Assembly (NCBI GenBank): GCA_030447945.1 | Contig: JAUJNV010000010.1 | Coordinates: 1 to 38,138 of the forward strand | Direction: 5' to 3' | DNA length: 38,138 bases | Source: Fimbriimonas sp. | GTDB taxonomy: Bacteria; Armatimonadota; Fimbriimonadia; Fimbriimonadales; Fimbriimonadaceae | Shown: positions 17,943 through 26,473 of the stretch, in pieces | How positions within the stretch are numbered: the stretch's first letter is position 1 | Layout of the letters: every line of letters starts with the position of its first letter | The notes under the pieces: generated by a model | Told to the model about the DNA's origin: nothing | Databases searched by the model: none | The model's input: the letters and a program-made list of their open reading frames with translations, nothing else | Made by a program: the position numbers and the translations under genes

Positions 17943-18458
17943 GTGATCCGTGAGACCCCCGGAGAAAACAGCCCGCGGAAGCTCGATCTGCCCGACTTGG
18001 AGAAGAGCCTGGCGTGGTGCGCGCGAACCGGCGATATGCGCTCCGCGCGGGCCGTCCTCAGGCTGCTCGACGAGCAAACCAAAGCCCGAGAAGGGAGCGG
18101 CTTTGGGTACCTGGTGGCTGGGTTATTCTTCGTGGCCGCCGTAGCATGCCTTCTCATCCCGGAAGGGACGCTCCTTCCTCCGGGCTCAGGGCGCCTTCTC
18201 GGCGCCATTCTGTTCGGATCGCTCGGCGCGGTCTCTAGCTATGTCACCTTGCGTCATCGGCATGTCGCGCGGATTGAACACGAGGACGGACGGCGCCTCC
18301 GCCGCAAGGCTTGCCAGACTCTCGAGGAGATCGTGGAGTCTCCTCGCTTCGCCCCCGAGCTGTTGGACGCGCATGAGAAGGAAACCGTCCGCCTCCTCCT
18401 TCGAGAGGTCCCCGGCTCGAGTTCCACGCTGGCGCGCCTCCTGGGGCTAAACCCGTGA
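17943..18458 (+). CDS. Unrecognised two-helix membrane protein, paralogue A1
   Basis: 171 aa, GTG start four bases after the aat stop. Layout: an acidic/basic N-terminal helix region (DLPDLEKSLAWCARTGDM, SARAVLRLLDEQTKAREG), two membrane helices (FGYLVAGLFFVAAVACLLIP and LLGAILFGSLGAVSSYVTL), then a cytosolic-looking helical tail (RRKACQTLEEIVESPRFAPE, ELLDAHEKETVRLLLREVPG). The next gene has the same plan, including a 'TLxxI...PxFxPxxLDxxxxxxxRxLLR' tail, so the two are paralogues. No known family is apparent to me. Frame intact and coupled to the next gene by an overlapping GTGA. Confidence 0.75.
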   Translation: MIRETPGENSPRKLDLPDLEKSLAWCARTGDMRSARAVLRLLDEQTKAREGSGFGYLVAGLFFVAAVACLLIPEGTLLPPGSGRLLGAILFGSLGAVSSYVTLRHRHVARIEHEDGRRLRRKACQTLEEIVESPRFAPELLDAHEKETVRLLLREVPGSSSTLARLLGLNP

Positions 18459-18976
18459 GACCGGAGTTGGAGGGGAAAGGAGGCGGATTCGGGCGGTACG
18501 CCGGGCTGTCCTTGGCGGAGCTTCGGGACCGGTTCGAGGCATGCGCCGCCGATCCGTCGCACCGGTCGGTCTCGGCGGTGCTGCGGATCGCGCGGGAGCA
18601 GTTGGAGGCGCGCGGCGGACTCGGCACCCATCGCTGGATTCCGATTCTAGCCGGGGTGGCGCTCCTCCTCAGCCTGGGCGCGCCCCGGGTACTGCCGCCG
18701 CGGTTCGCGGATGGCGTGCGGGCGGCCCAGTTCGGGAGTGCGGCGGCGCTTCTCCTCGCGCTGGTGTCTTTCTTCTCCGTGCGCCATTCCACGCGGGCCG
18801 CCATTGTCCAGGAGCGGGCGATCCGCGAACTGGCGCTCGACACGCTCCTGCGCATCACCGCCGACCCGGGCTTCCGCCCCAAGCCACTGGATCCCGGCCA
18901 CGTCCGCACCCTGCGCGAGCTCCTGCGCCGCACGGGACGGGGGGATGAGGCGCTCCGTCGGCTGCTCGCGGACTGA
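18455..18976 (+). CDS. Unrecognised two-helix membrane protein, paralogue A2
   Basis: 173 aa, starting at GTG 18455, which overlaps the A1 stop. N-terminal helices AGLSLAELRDRFEACAADPS and VSAVLRIAREQLEARGG, membrane helices RWIPILAGVALLLSLGAP and AAQFGSAAALLLALVSFF, then SVRHSTRAAIVQERAIRELA, LDTLLRITADPGFRPKPLDP and HVRTLRELLRRTGRGDEALR. The tail aligns with A1: Leu-rich helix, 'DPGF', 'LDPGHV', 'LRELLRR'. The N-terminal part of both resembles a short helical repeat, but I cannot assign it. Intact frame; no signal peptide. Confidence 0.75.
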   Translation: MRPELEGKGGGFGRYAGLSLAELRDRFEACAADPSHRSVSAVLRIAREQLEARGGLGTHRWIPILAGVALLLSLGAPRVLPPRFADGVRAAQFGSAAALLLALVSFFSVRHSTRAAIVQERAIRELALDTLLRITADPGFRPKPLDPGHVRTLRELLRRTGRGDEALRRLLAD

Positions 18977-19096
18977 GGCCCGAACGGAAAGTGCGAGGTT
19001 CCCGGCAAAACCCCCAGCATTCCGGCACGTCGGAACTCCCGACAATATGCACAGGTCCCTGAAAGCTCGGGGACGTCAAGGAGCGCAGGAAAGACG

Positions 19097-19303
19097 GTGG
19101 GCAAGAACCTAAAGATCGTGCGGTTGCTCGAACCGGAGCTATGTCTGGAGTGCCGGTTCGCGGACATCGCCGAAGTCGAGACGGAGAGCGGCAATCATCA
19201 GCGGATGATCCACTGCCGCCGCCGGGACTGCGACAACTGGGACATCGTCGACGCCGAGTCGGCGAAGAGCCTGCGAATCGAGCGCCTCGACGAAGCCGCC
19301 TAA
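19097..19303 (+). CDS. Small Cys-rich protein, 68 aa
   Basis: Starts at GTG 19097 with AGGAAAG upstream. It contains ECRFADIAEVETESGN preceded by CLEC, then MIHCRRRDCDNWDIV: four cysteines arranged C-X2-C ... C-X4-C, plus His residues, consistent with a small metal-binding (Zn-ribbon-like) knuckle. No match to a named family that I can make. It stands between the A-type pair and the B-type set of membrane proteins, on the same strand, about 35 nt before the next start. A role as a cytosolic partner of the membrane proteins is only inference. Confidence 0.65.
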   Translation: MGKNLKIVRLLEPELCLECRFADIAEVETESGNHQRMIHCRRRDCDNWDIVDAESAKSLRIERLDEAA

Positions 19304-19337
19304 ACGTACTACCCGACCCGTTGTAAGATAACGGGGG

Positions 19338-20393
19338 ATGGCCATTCGGCACGAGGAGGGGGAAAGCTACGACTTCCGGCAGGGCATCTGGGTCCGTCCC
19401 GACTTCCTGAGCCCCCGGCACCCGCTTTTCGCGGGCGAAGCGCCGGAACTTCCGCCATTGGGGCGGTGGGTCGAGGGCGTCCCTGCCTTGCCATCGGCTT
19501 GGTCCGTCACCCGTTGGGCGCACGCCGCTCGCTGGGCGTTGGCGATGCTCGCCACCTCGGTCAGCGGCATTGGGTTTGGGCTGTGGGGTGGGTTCCTGGC
19601 CAACCGGGGCTTTGTCGTCGTGGGTGCCTACGGGACCGTCGCCAGCCTCATCACCCTTATCCTTCTTGCCGGCAAGGCCGATGGAAGGAAAAGCGCGACG
19701 GAGGCGGACGAGGCGCTCCTGGAAGATCCGGAGGACGAGGCGACGTGCCTCGTCGAGATGGCCGTGATCCAAGACGGCGTGGTCACGGGCATCGACCGGG
19801 GAGCCGCGTGGTTCGAGCGGGGCTGCCTCCTCTTCTCCGGACGCCGCACGTCTTTTGTCGTGGGAACCGAAGACCTCCTGCCCAAGGGGAAGCGCGAGCC
19901 GCCGCCGGAGTCTGCCTGGATCGCAAACGTATCCCACCTCCCTCTGCGCCACCCGAAGCGCGATGTGCGGATTCGCCTCACGCCTCTCGCCCATGCCGCC
20001 GACCCGAACGGGAAGTCGGCGCTGAAGTTCGAGCGGACGCTGCGCCACTTCAAGGAGCGCAGCGGGAAGACCGGGCTCAACCGGCAGTACCCTCCGCTCG
20101 CTCCCGATCCGCAGAGGGAAGCCCCTCAGGACCTGTCGCTCGGGTTGCGCCTCGCGCTGAGCTCCCTCCTTTTGGGTGTGCTCATCCTGGTCGAGTTCGA
20201 CCAGCGACGGAGAGGGCTCCCGTCGGCCGTGGTTCCTCTCGGGACGGATTTCGTGGTCGGCACCGGAATCCTCTTCTCGGAGACGGGCCTGACCAGGAAG
20301 CGCAAGACGTACCTCAGCATCCAAGAGGATGAGCCGAACCCTCCGGGACCCGTTGCCAAGTCGCTGTCCCCCACCGACGGGAGGCCACGGTGA
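19338..20393 (+). CDS. Unrecognised four-helix membrane protein, paralogue B1
   Basis: 351 aa. Order: N-terminal segment with PELPPLGRWVEG (36-47); membrane helices about 64-86 and 91-112; an acidic linker EADEALLEDPEDEA (122-135); a soluble beta-rich domain whose core is VEMAVIQDGVVTGIDRGAAW and LLFSGRRTSFVVGTEDL (139-180), then LPLRHPKRDVRIRLTPL (201-217) and FERTLRHFKE; a linker QYPPLAPDP; membrane helices about 268-287 and 296-315; tail SIQEDEPNPPGP. The strand pattern 'GxxFSGxxTSFVV' recalls bacterial PH-like domains, but this is only a resemblance. GGGGG lies just before ATG 19338. Intact, and overlaps B2 by GTGA. Confidence 0.78.
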   Translation: MAIRHEEGESYDFRQGIWVRPDFLSPRHPLFAGEAPELPPLGRWVEGVPALPSAWSVTRWAHAARWALAMLATSVSGIGFGLWGGFLANRGFVVVGAYGTVASLITLILLAGKADGRKSATEADEALLEDPEDEATCLVEMAVIQDGVVTGIDRGAAWFERGCLLFSGRRTSFVVGTEDLLPKGKREPPPESAWIANVSHLPLRHPKRDVRIRLTPLAHAADPNGKSALKFERTLRHFKERSGKTGLNRQYPPLAPDPQREAPQDLSLGLRLALSSLLLGVLILVEFDQRRRGLPSAVVPLGTDFVVGTGILFSETGLTRKRKTYLSIQEDEPNPPGPVAKSLSPTDGRPR

Positions 20394-21409
20394 GGTTGGT
20401 GTCGAGCCGCTCAGACTCTTCGGCTGTCCCTCACCGCAGCCTTCGGGCGGAAGAAACACCCGAGCTGCCGCCTCTCGGAAGTTGGGTCGAAAGAGCCGGC
20501 AGCAGATCCCGCTGGTTCCTGCCGAGATGGGTCCGGGAATACGCAACCATCTCTTTCGGTTTGGGGGTGGTCCCCGGCATCCTCTTTTATTCGGTGGCGC
20601 AGCGAACGGAGGAGGGTCGCTACGGATGGATTTTAGGTCTCGCCGTCTTGGCCCTAGCCTTCGCCGGGCTCGTTGCACTGCTCGACAATGCGGATAAGAG
20701 CAAGCGGTTGACGGAGGCGGATAAAGCTCTCCTCGAAGACCTGGAGGACTGGACGACGCACCTCGTCGAGGTGAAGATTTACCAAGATGGCGTGCTCACC
20801 GGTACGGACCGAGGGGCAGCCTGTTTCGACGAAGGCTGCCTTATCTTCTCCGGACACCAGACTTCCTTCGTCGTTGGCGGGGAGGACATTCCTCCGAGGG
20901 GAAGGCGCCAGCCACCGCCCGGGCTCTTCACCGCCAACGCCGATCACATGCTTCCTTTGCGTCACCCGAAGCGCGACGTCAGACTCGACTTCACGACTTT
21001 GGAGCGGCCCGGGGATCGTGAAGGCAACGCGGAAGTGAGATTCGAGCGGGCACTCGACCTGTTCTTGGAGCATGCGCCAACGAGCCGTCTGACCCGGCAG
21101 TACCCCCCGCTCGCTCTCCATCCCGATAGGAAGGTTCCCGGCGTCGTGTCCTTCCGGGCGAGGAGGACGATGGCCGTCCTCTTGGTGGGGCTCTTCGGTG
21201 TGTTCTTCGGGGCCTACCTTGGCGCCGGGGGCAACATCAAGTCGGCTTTCATCGTGCTCCCTTTCCTCACCGTCGACGTCGCGCTTCTGCTGGTCGAATC
21301 CCGCTCTGGGGAACGGCGGAAACTTCTGCGCATCCAGTCGGAAGAGCCCAATCCGGCTGCCACGGCCCTGACCCCGCCGATCCCACGCCCCCCTCGGAGT
21401 CCGACATGA
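20390..21409 (+). CDS. Unrecognised four-helix membrane protein, paralogue B2
   Basis: 339 aa, GTG start 20390 overlapping the B1 stop. Same plan as B1 and clearly homologous: PELPPLGSWVERAG (24-37), helices about 52-71 and 79-98, TEADKALLEDLEDW, the central block VEVKIYQDGVLTGTDRGAAC and LIFSGHQTSFVVGGEDI, LPLRHPKRDVRLDFTTL, FERALDLFLEH, RQYPPLALHPDRK, helices TMAVLLVGLFGVFFGAYLG and SAFIVLPFLTVDVALLLV, tail LRIQSEEPNPAAT. Conservation is strongest in the soluble domain, as expected if that part does the work. Intact; overlaps B3 by ATGA. Confidence 0.78.
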   Translation: MRLVSSRSDSSAVPHRSLRAEETPELPPLGSWVERAGSRSRWFLPRWVREYATISFGLGVVPGILFYSVAQRTEEGRYGWILGLAVLALAFAGLVALLDNADKSKRLTEADKALLEDLEDWTTHLVEVKIYQDGVLTGTDRGAACFDEGCLIFSGHQTSFVVGGEDIPPRGRRQPPPGLFTANADHMLPLRHPKRDVRLDFTTLERPGDREGNAEVRFERALDLFLEHAPTSRLTRQYPPLALHPDRKVPGVVSFRARRTMAVLLVGLFGVFFGAYLGAGGNIKSAFIVLPFLTVDVALLLVESRSGERRKLLRIQSEEPNPAATALTPPIPRPPRSPT

Positions 21410-22434
21410 GCGTGCAGTTCGAGTATCGGATTCAGCAAGAGCCGCCCCGGTTCGCGGGGTGGTTCGCGGATCCGGACGGGAAGCTCCGGCGGCGCGAGGA
21501 GCGGCGCGCGGTTTGGGCGTACGCTTGCCGGCACGTGTGGTGGGCGATCCCGGCCTCCGCCTTGGCCTTTTCATTGCTGACGGCTATGATCGATGGCCCT
21601 CAGCCGAAGCTCACGCACGCTTTGATCTCTGTTGGCATCCTCGCCCTGCTCGCCGCCCGCGTTCTCGCGGTGATGGTATCCGCGAGGGTGGGGGCCGAAG
21701 GGGAATCGGGGAGGGCGCTGCTGGAGGATCCGAGCGAGCGGAATGCCTGGCCGGTCGAGATAACGATCGTTCAGGAGGGGGTGGTGACCGGCAGGGACCA
21801 GGGGGTGGCGTGGTTCGAGGATCGGGCCTTCGGCTTCAGCGGAGGGGCGACCTCGTTTCTGCTCACAGACAAGGATCTGATCACTTGGCACCGTACGGAG
21901 GGGTCGGGGTGGCTCGCCCCTCCGCTGGGCCCCAATTACCGCCTCCTCCTCTGGACGCACTTACGCCCCTACGGCCGCTCCGAAGGGATGGAGCTGCGGG
22001 TTCGCCACCTGCGCATATCTGGACTGAGCCGCTCCGAGTTCGAAGACGGTATGAGGAGAATGAGCCAGCCGGGCACGCTCCAGGTCGAGCCTCCGCGCTC
22101 CTTGCGAGGCCAACTCCCTCCCCTCGAGATCGGGCCCGGCGCCCCCTCTCCCTCGAGTCTGGCCTGGAGTGGAAGGTTGCGGTACCTGACCTCCATAGCC
22201 GTTGTTGGTGGCGGGATCAGCCTCGCCATCTTCCTCATGAGCCGAGACATCGTCTGGGCCGGGTCTCTGGTCCTTCTCTCCCTGGCGAGATTTTTCCCCC
22301 TTTCGAAGAGTTTGCTCGAGGCGGAAAAGAGGTTCCACGATGCCCACGTCCTGAGGATGATGAGGGCGAGGGACCAGGGACAAGAAATCGCTCGCCTGGG
22401 AGCGGTGGCGAGCCCAGCCGGGAGGAAGCCGTGA
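21406..22434 (+). CDS. Unrecognised four-helix membrane protein, paralogue B3
   Basis: 342 aa, ATG 21406 overlapping the B2 stop. More diverged: the N-terminal PELPPLG block is replaced by PPRFAGWFADPDGKLRRREE, helices about 43-61 and 71-92 follow, then SGRALLEDPSERNAW, VEITIVQEGVVTGRDQGVAW, FGFSGGATSFLLTDKDL, a longer loop, LRVRHLRISGLSRSEFEDGM, RGQLPPLEIGPG, helices YLTSIAVVGGGISLAIFLMS and IVWAGSLVLLSLARFFPL, and a basic helical tail. The shared motif across all four B proteins is ALxED-x(8)-[VD][ELM]-x-I-x-Q-[DE]-G-V-[VL]-T-G-x-D-x-G. Intact. Confidence 0.76.
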   Translation: MSVQFEYRIQQEPPRFAGWFADPDGKLRRREERRAVWAYACRHVWWAIPASALAFSLLTAMIDGPQPKLTHALISVGILALLAARVLAVMVSARVGAEGESGRALLEDPSERNAWPVEITIVQEGVVTGRDQGVAWFEDRAFGFSGGATSFLLTDKDLITWHRTEGSGWLAPPLGPNYRLLLWTHLRPYGRSEGMELRVRHLRISGLSRSEFEDGMRRMSQPGTLQVEPPRSLRGQLPPLEIGPGAPSPSSLAWSGRLRYLTSIAVVGGGISLAIFLMSRDIVWAGSLVLLSLARFFPLSKSLLEAEKRFHDAHVLRMMRARDQGQEIARLGAVASPAGRKP

Positions 22435-22514
22435 ATATCGGGCAGGAGGAGTGCGAGAAGCTGCGCAGAGGAGGGAGTCCGGGCATTTCTCTGTATTCTT
22501 TCAGAGGAGATTAG
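22431..22514 (+). CDS. Possible 27-aa coupled peptide
   Basis: A GTG at 22431 overlaps the B3 stop (GTGA) and opens 27 codons ending at TAG 22512-22514, just before the ribosome site of B4. The peptide contains QEECEKLRRGG. The GTGA overlap copies the coupling used upstream, but such a short frame could be chance. Confidence 0.25.
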   Translation: MNIGQEECEKLRRGGSPGISLYSFRGD

Positions 22515-22517
22515 ACG

Positions 22518-23883
22518 ATGGTCGAGCAGCAATCCGAGCGTGAGCCGCAGAGCCAGGACCAGACGACGCCGCTGGAGATGCTCGCCCAACTCCTCCCGCC
22601 GGTACGTGCGAGCGGGGAAGTCGGCCCGCGTGTCGCCAAGTGGAACCTGAGCCGGGGGGAGGCCGCCCGACTTCGGAAGCAGGATCGCCGGGCACTCTGG
22701 CGGCGGTGGTGGAAGGAAAGCTGGTTAAGCGGGCTCTTGAGCGGAATCGGGTTCATCTTCGTGCCGCTCCTCCCCTGGGCGTTTGCGGCGGCTCCGGCGG
22801 GGGAACTGTTGACGCTTGTCATTGGCTACGAGGCGTTCGTCTTCCTGCCGGCCCTCCTCATGGCCAAGATGAACTGGGCCTCGGTACGATCCGAGTTGCT
22901 CCCTTCCGACGAGGCGGCCCTGGAAGATGGAAGCGAGCGTGGCTCTGCGACTTGCGGATCATTCAGGACGGCGTAGTGACCGGCGAAGACCGCGGCGTCG
23001 TCTTTTTGAGCCGGGAGCGATGGGGTTCCAGGGGCGGCTGACCTCTTTCGTGGTGACGACGGAGGAGATCGACCCCACCCACGAGACCTCCCTCCGCTTC
23101 CTGCGCCGCGTTCCGGGGTTCACCTCCGCCACAGCCTGAGCCTCCGCACCTGCCCTGGAGGCCCCGGCGAGCGGCGCAACGTTTGGCTTTCCATGGAGGT
23201 CGCGCAGCTGCAGTGGCCTCGATGGGAACCGCTCGACGGCCTTTCACGAGGCGTTCGAGAAGTTCCGGGAGGAGCGCCATCCCGCAACGCTCGAAGGTGG
23301 GCTGCCGCCCTGGCCGTCGGCCCGACGACTCCGACCGCGCCCACCGTGGCCGCGGTGGGCAACCTGGGGTCCTGGCCACCGTCGGCGCCGTGATCGTCGC
23401 GTGGACCGGCGTCGGCTTCGCCGGCATCTTGCCCATGGAGTCGTGGCAGGTCTGGGGCCCCGTGCTGGGGTCTCGCGCTCTGGATGCAGCGCGGGCGGCG
23501 GCACGCCGCGGGTTCTGGCTCAGGCGGAGGCGGAGGATCATGGAAACGGTCTCCTCGTCGCCCGGTCGTCTGCGACACGCGCTTGTCGTGCGTACTACGA
23601 TCGGCCTCATCGGTGTGCTGATGATCGGCATGGGCGGGCTCGTGGGGATCGGGGTCTCTGGGGCCTCGGAATTTGGCTTAGCGTCGAATCGTCGGCTCTG
23701 TTTGTGCTGGCGATGACGTTCGGCCTTTGCCTGGGTTGGGTGGGATACCTGCTCCTCACGTACGGCATCCAGTCGGAGAGGAAGACTAAGGGTGTGAGAA
23801 TCTCGGTCCCCTCTTTGCTCCGGACCCCCTCGCCCGTTCTGCTGAAACCCGCCCTCCGTGTTGGTTCTGCTAGAAGCTCTTAG
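22518..23883 (+). CDS. Unrecognised membrane protein, paralogue B4 (frameshifted)
   Basis: ATG 22518 has AGAGGAGA upstream. The first 135 codons are clean: Gln-rich start, GPRVAKWNLSRGEAARLRKQ, then helices LSGLLSGIGFIFVPLLPWAF and LLTLVIGYEAFVFLPALLMA, and LPSDEAALEDGSER. Beyond about 22930 the B-type core appears in shifted frames: LRIIQDGVVTGEDRGVVF, GRLTSFVVTTEEIDPT, NVWLSMEVAQLQWPRWEPLD, LEGGLPPWPS, then VLATVGAVIVAWTGVGFAGI and more helices (TTIGLIGVLMIGMGG, ALFVLAMTFGLCLGWVGYLL). At least five indels are needed. The last two helices (from about 23588) may belong to B4 or to a separate small protein starting near GTG 23588; I cannot decide. The end overlaps the trmFO stop on the other strand by 14 nt. 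Confidence 0.6.
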
Positions 23884-25223
23884 CCGGAACCGCGTCCAGC
23901 GTCCTCGCCCAGTCACCGAACGCCGCCTGCGCGGCGCGGAGCTGGCTCCGCGCCGCACGCCCTTGTCCCGCGTCTCGATCTCCGGCTCGGGGAAGAGGCC
24001 CCAGTTGATGTTCATGGGCGCGAACTCGCGCGGCGTCGTGTCCTGCAGATGCGAGACGAGCGATCCGTAGGCGCTCGCGCGCGGCGGCGCCTCCATCGGC
24101 GGCCCCTGCGCGCGCCGCGTGGCCGCGATTCCCGCGTAGACGCCCATCGCGGCGGACTCGACGTAGCCCTCGACGCCCGTGAGCTGGCCCGGCGACGAAC
24201 AGGTTCGGCAGCTCGCGCATCTCCAGCCAGGGCTCGAAGACGCGGGGCGACTCGATGTAGGTGTTCCGGTGGATGACGCCGAAGCGGACGAACTCCGCGT
24301 TCTCCAGACGGGACCATGCGGAATACGCGCTTCTGCTCGCCCCACCAGGCGGTTCTGGCAGGCGACGAGGGTAAAGCGTCTTCTCCCGGTTCTCCGGGCG
24401 GAGCTGGAGCGCGGCGTACGGGCGACGTCCCGTGCGGGGTCGGTGAGGCCCACCGGCTTGAAGTTGCCGAAGGCGAGGGAGCGCTCGCCGCCTTCCGCGA
24501 TGGCCTCGATGGGGGTGCAGCCCGCGAAGTACTTGATCTTTTCCAGGGTTTCGTCTTCGGCGTTGACGCCGTGCGGCGTGCGCGTTCTGCCGCTACCAGC
24601 TCGCGGACGAAGGACCCGTAGCTTTCTTTGTCGAAGGGGCAGTTGAGGTAGTCGTCCCCCTCGCCCTTGTCGTAGCGGCTCTGGGCGAAGACGACGGTCC
24701 TGTCGAGCGTCGAGGCGTCTACGGTGGGGCTGACCGCGTCATAGAAGTAGAGGTGGCTTCGCCCGGTGAGGCTGGCCAGCCACTCGGCGAGCGCGGGGCT
24801 GGTGAGCGGGCCGGTGGCGACGATCAGCGGTCCCGCCTCCAGCGCGGCCGGCACGAGGCCCGGCGTGAACTCCTCCCGCATGACTCTGATGAGCGGGTGC
24901 CGCTCGATCCGCTCCGTCATCGCGGCCGCGAAGGCGTCGCGGTCCACCGCCAGCGCCTCTCCGCCCGGCACCGCGTGCTCTTCCGCCGTCGGCAGGACGA
25001 TCGAGCCGAGCGCCGCCATTTCCCCCTTGAGCTGCCCCGCGGGGGAGGTGGCGAGCTTCGACTTGAACGAATTCGAGCACACCAGCTCCGCAAGGTGCCC
25101 GGTGCGGTGCGCGCCGGTCATCTTGTGCGGCCTCATCTCGTAGAGCCTCACCCTCTCGCCCCGCGAAGCGGCGGCCCACGCGGCCTCGACTCCGGCAAAG
25201 CCACCTCCGACGACGGTGATCAT
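23870..25223 (-). CDS. trmFO: tRNA:m5U54 methyltransferase TrmFO (folate/FAD-dependent; frameshifted)
   Basis: Methylates U54 of tRNA to ribothymidine using methylene-tetrahydrofolate and FAD. From ATG 25223 about 220 residues are clean: MITVVGGGFAGVEAAWAAAS (FAD dinucleotide motif), LYEMRPHKMTGAHRTGHLAE, LVCSNSFKSKLATSPAGQLK, ALAVDRDAFAAAMTERI, LYFYDAVSPTVDASTLDRTV, YDKGEGDDYLNCPFDKESY. After breaks near 24590, 24370, 24310 and 24200, the C-terminal FAD region reads LTGVEGYVESAAMGVYAGIA and HLQDTTPREFAPMNINWGLF, ending LDAVPAKSF at 23870. Total about 450 aa, normal. TAAACT stands six bases before the ATG with no ribosome site. Confidence 0.93.
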
Positions 25224-25229
25224 GGGGGA

Positions 25230-25235
25230 AGTTTA
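25230..25235 (-). promoter_or_regulatory. -10-like TAAACT before trmFO
   Basis: Read on the minus strand, TAAACT is followed by six bases and the ATG. No Shine-Dalgarno is present, so a leaderless transcript is likely. The 42-bp inverted repeat begins just upstream. Confidence 0.45.
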
Positions 25236-25238
25236 CTA

Positions 25239-25356
25239 CCGGAGATTGTAGATTTTAGATTGGAGATTGTAGATTTCGGAGGGGGGAGGGCTTCCGAAGG
25301 GCGAGAGCGCGTAGTCCGAAATCTACAATCTCCAATCTAAAATCTACAATCTCCGG
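25239..25356. repeat. Perfect 42-bp inverted repeat between leuB and trmFO
   Basis: Arms 25239-25280 and 25315-25356 are exact reverse complements over 42 nt with a 34-nt loop. Each arm holds two copies of GGAGATTGTAGATTT. It is AT-rich against the GC-rich genome. It lies between the leuB stop (25360) and the trmFO promoter, so it would block or end transcription from leuB. It is the most regular of the word-type hairpins here. Confidence 0.92.
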
Positions 25357-25359
25357 CTC

Positions 25360-26436
25360 CTACGGCGACTGCAGCTTGAACGCGACCGCGTCGCCCATTT
25401 CCGTCGTCGAGACGAGGCGGGTGCCCTTCTCGAAAACGTCGGCGGTCCGCAGGCCCGCCTCCAGCGCGTGCTCGACCGCCTGCTCGATGCGTACGGCGGC
25501 TTCCTCGTCGCTGAAGGTGTAGCGCATCATCATCGCGGTGCTGAGGATGGCAGCGATGGGGTTGGCGCGACCCTGGCCTTCGATGTCCGGCGCGGAGCCG
25601 TGGACGGGCTCGTAGAGGCCGTAAGTGTTGCCTCCCCGGGGATCGCCCAACGAGGCGGAGGGGAGCAGGCCGAGGGATCCGGTGGTCATGGAAGCCTGGT
25701 CGGAGAGGATGTCGCCGAACATGTTCTCCGTGAGAATCACGTCGAACTGGGACGGATCGCGCACGAGCTGCATGGCGCAGTTGTCGACGAGCATGTGCGT
25801 GACCTTGATCTCCGGGTGCCGTGCGGCGGTCTCCGTAACGACCTCGCGCCATAGTCGAGAGGTCTCCAGCACGTTCGCCTTGTCCACGCTCACGATCTCG
25901 CGCCGTCGCGCCCGGGCGACGTTGAAGGCGCGCGCGGCGATCCGCTCGACCTCGTGGCGCGTGTAGACGCAGGTGTCGATCGCCGTATTCCCGTCGTCCC
26001 GCCGCCCGCGCGGCTCGCCGAAGTAGATACCGCCGGTGAGCTCGCGCACGACCATGAGGTCCACGAGTCCTCTTGCGCCCTTGAGGGGGCTGGCTTTCAG
26101 CAAGGGACGGAGGGTGCGCGCCGGGCGGAGGTTGGCGTAGAGCCCGAGCTCCCTTCGCAGGCGGAGAAGGCCGCCCACCTCGGGCCGCAGTTCGACGGGC
26201 TGGATATGGTCGTACCGCGGGCCGCCGACCGCGCCGAGCATGACGGCGTCCGCCTTCCGGCACAGCTCGAGCGTTCCATCGGGCAACGGAGTTCCGCAAG
26301 CGTCATAGGCGGCCCCGCCGATCAAGGCGGGCTCGAACTCGAACGAGACTCCTGTCGCCTCCAGCGCCTTAACCGCCTCGGCGATCACTTCACGTCCAAT
26401 CCCGTCACCCGGCAGTACCGCGACCTTCCTGGTCAT
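25360..26436 (-). CDS. leuB: 3-isopropylmalate dehydrogenase
   Basis: Oxidative decarboxylation of 3-isopropylmalate in leucine biosynthesis, NAD- and Mg-dependent, cytosolic. The 358-aa protein is intact and shows [45 protein letters not shown] (substrate arginines), [85 protein letters not shown] (metal Asp) and [20 protein letters not shown]. These are standard for LeuB and exclude isocitrate dehydrogenase. CATAAT lies eight bases before the ATG and is embedded in a 9-bp palindrome, suggesting local repression. No other leu gene is adjacent. Confidence 0.96.
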   Translation of the reverse strand: MTRKVAVLPGDGIGREVIAEAVKALEATGVSFEFEPALIGGAAYDACGTPLPDGTLELCRKADAVMLGAVGGPRYDHIQPVELRPEVGGLLRLRRELGLYANLRPARTLRPLLKASPLKGARGLVDLMVVRELTGGIYFGEPRGRRDDGNTAIDTCVYTRHEVERIAARAFNVARARRREIVSVDKANVLETSRLWREVVTETAARHPEIKVTHMLVDNCAMQLVRDPSQFDVILTENMFGDILSDQASMTTGSLGLLPSASLGDPRGGNTYGLYEPVHGSAPDIEGQGRANPIAAILSTAMMMRYTFSDEEAAVRIEQAVEHALEAGLRTADVFEKGTRLVSTTEMGDAVAFKLQSP

Positions 26437-26463
26437 GTCGGGGAATTATGGCCGTTCCCCGAC
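26437..26463 (-). promoter_or_regulatory. Palindromic operator-like site over the leuB -10 box
   Basis: GTCGGGGAA (26437-26445) and TTCCCCGAC (26455-26463) form perfect 9-bp arms around nine bases. On the minus strand CATAAT (26445-26450), a -10-like hexamer, sits in the centre and the leuB ATG touches the site. A repressor dimer bound here would cover the promoter and start codon (inference). Confidence 0.55.
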
Positions 26464-26473
26464 ACGAAGGTGG

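Noticed and set aside
18855..20678. 607-codon open frame on the minus strand
   Set aside because: Shadow across A2, the Cys-rich gene and B1, which have ribosome sites, overlaps and shared motifs; the minus frame has none.
22963..24453. 496-codon minus-strand frame
   Set aside because: Only its first part carries TrmFO sequence in one segment; the rest is a shadow of B4 created by frameshifts.
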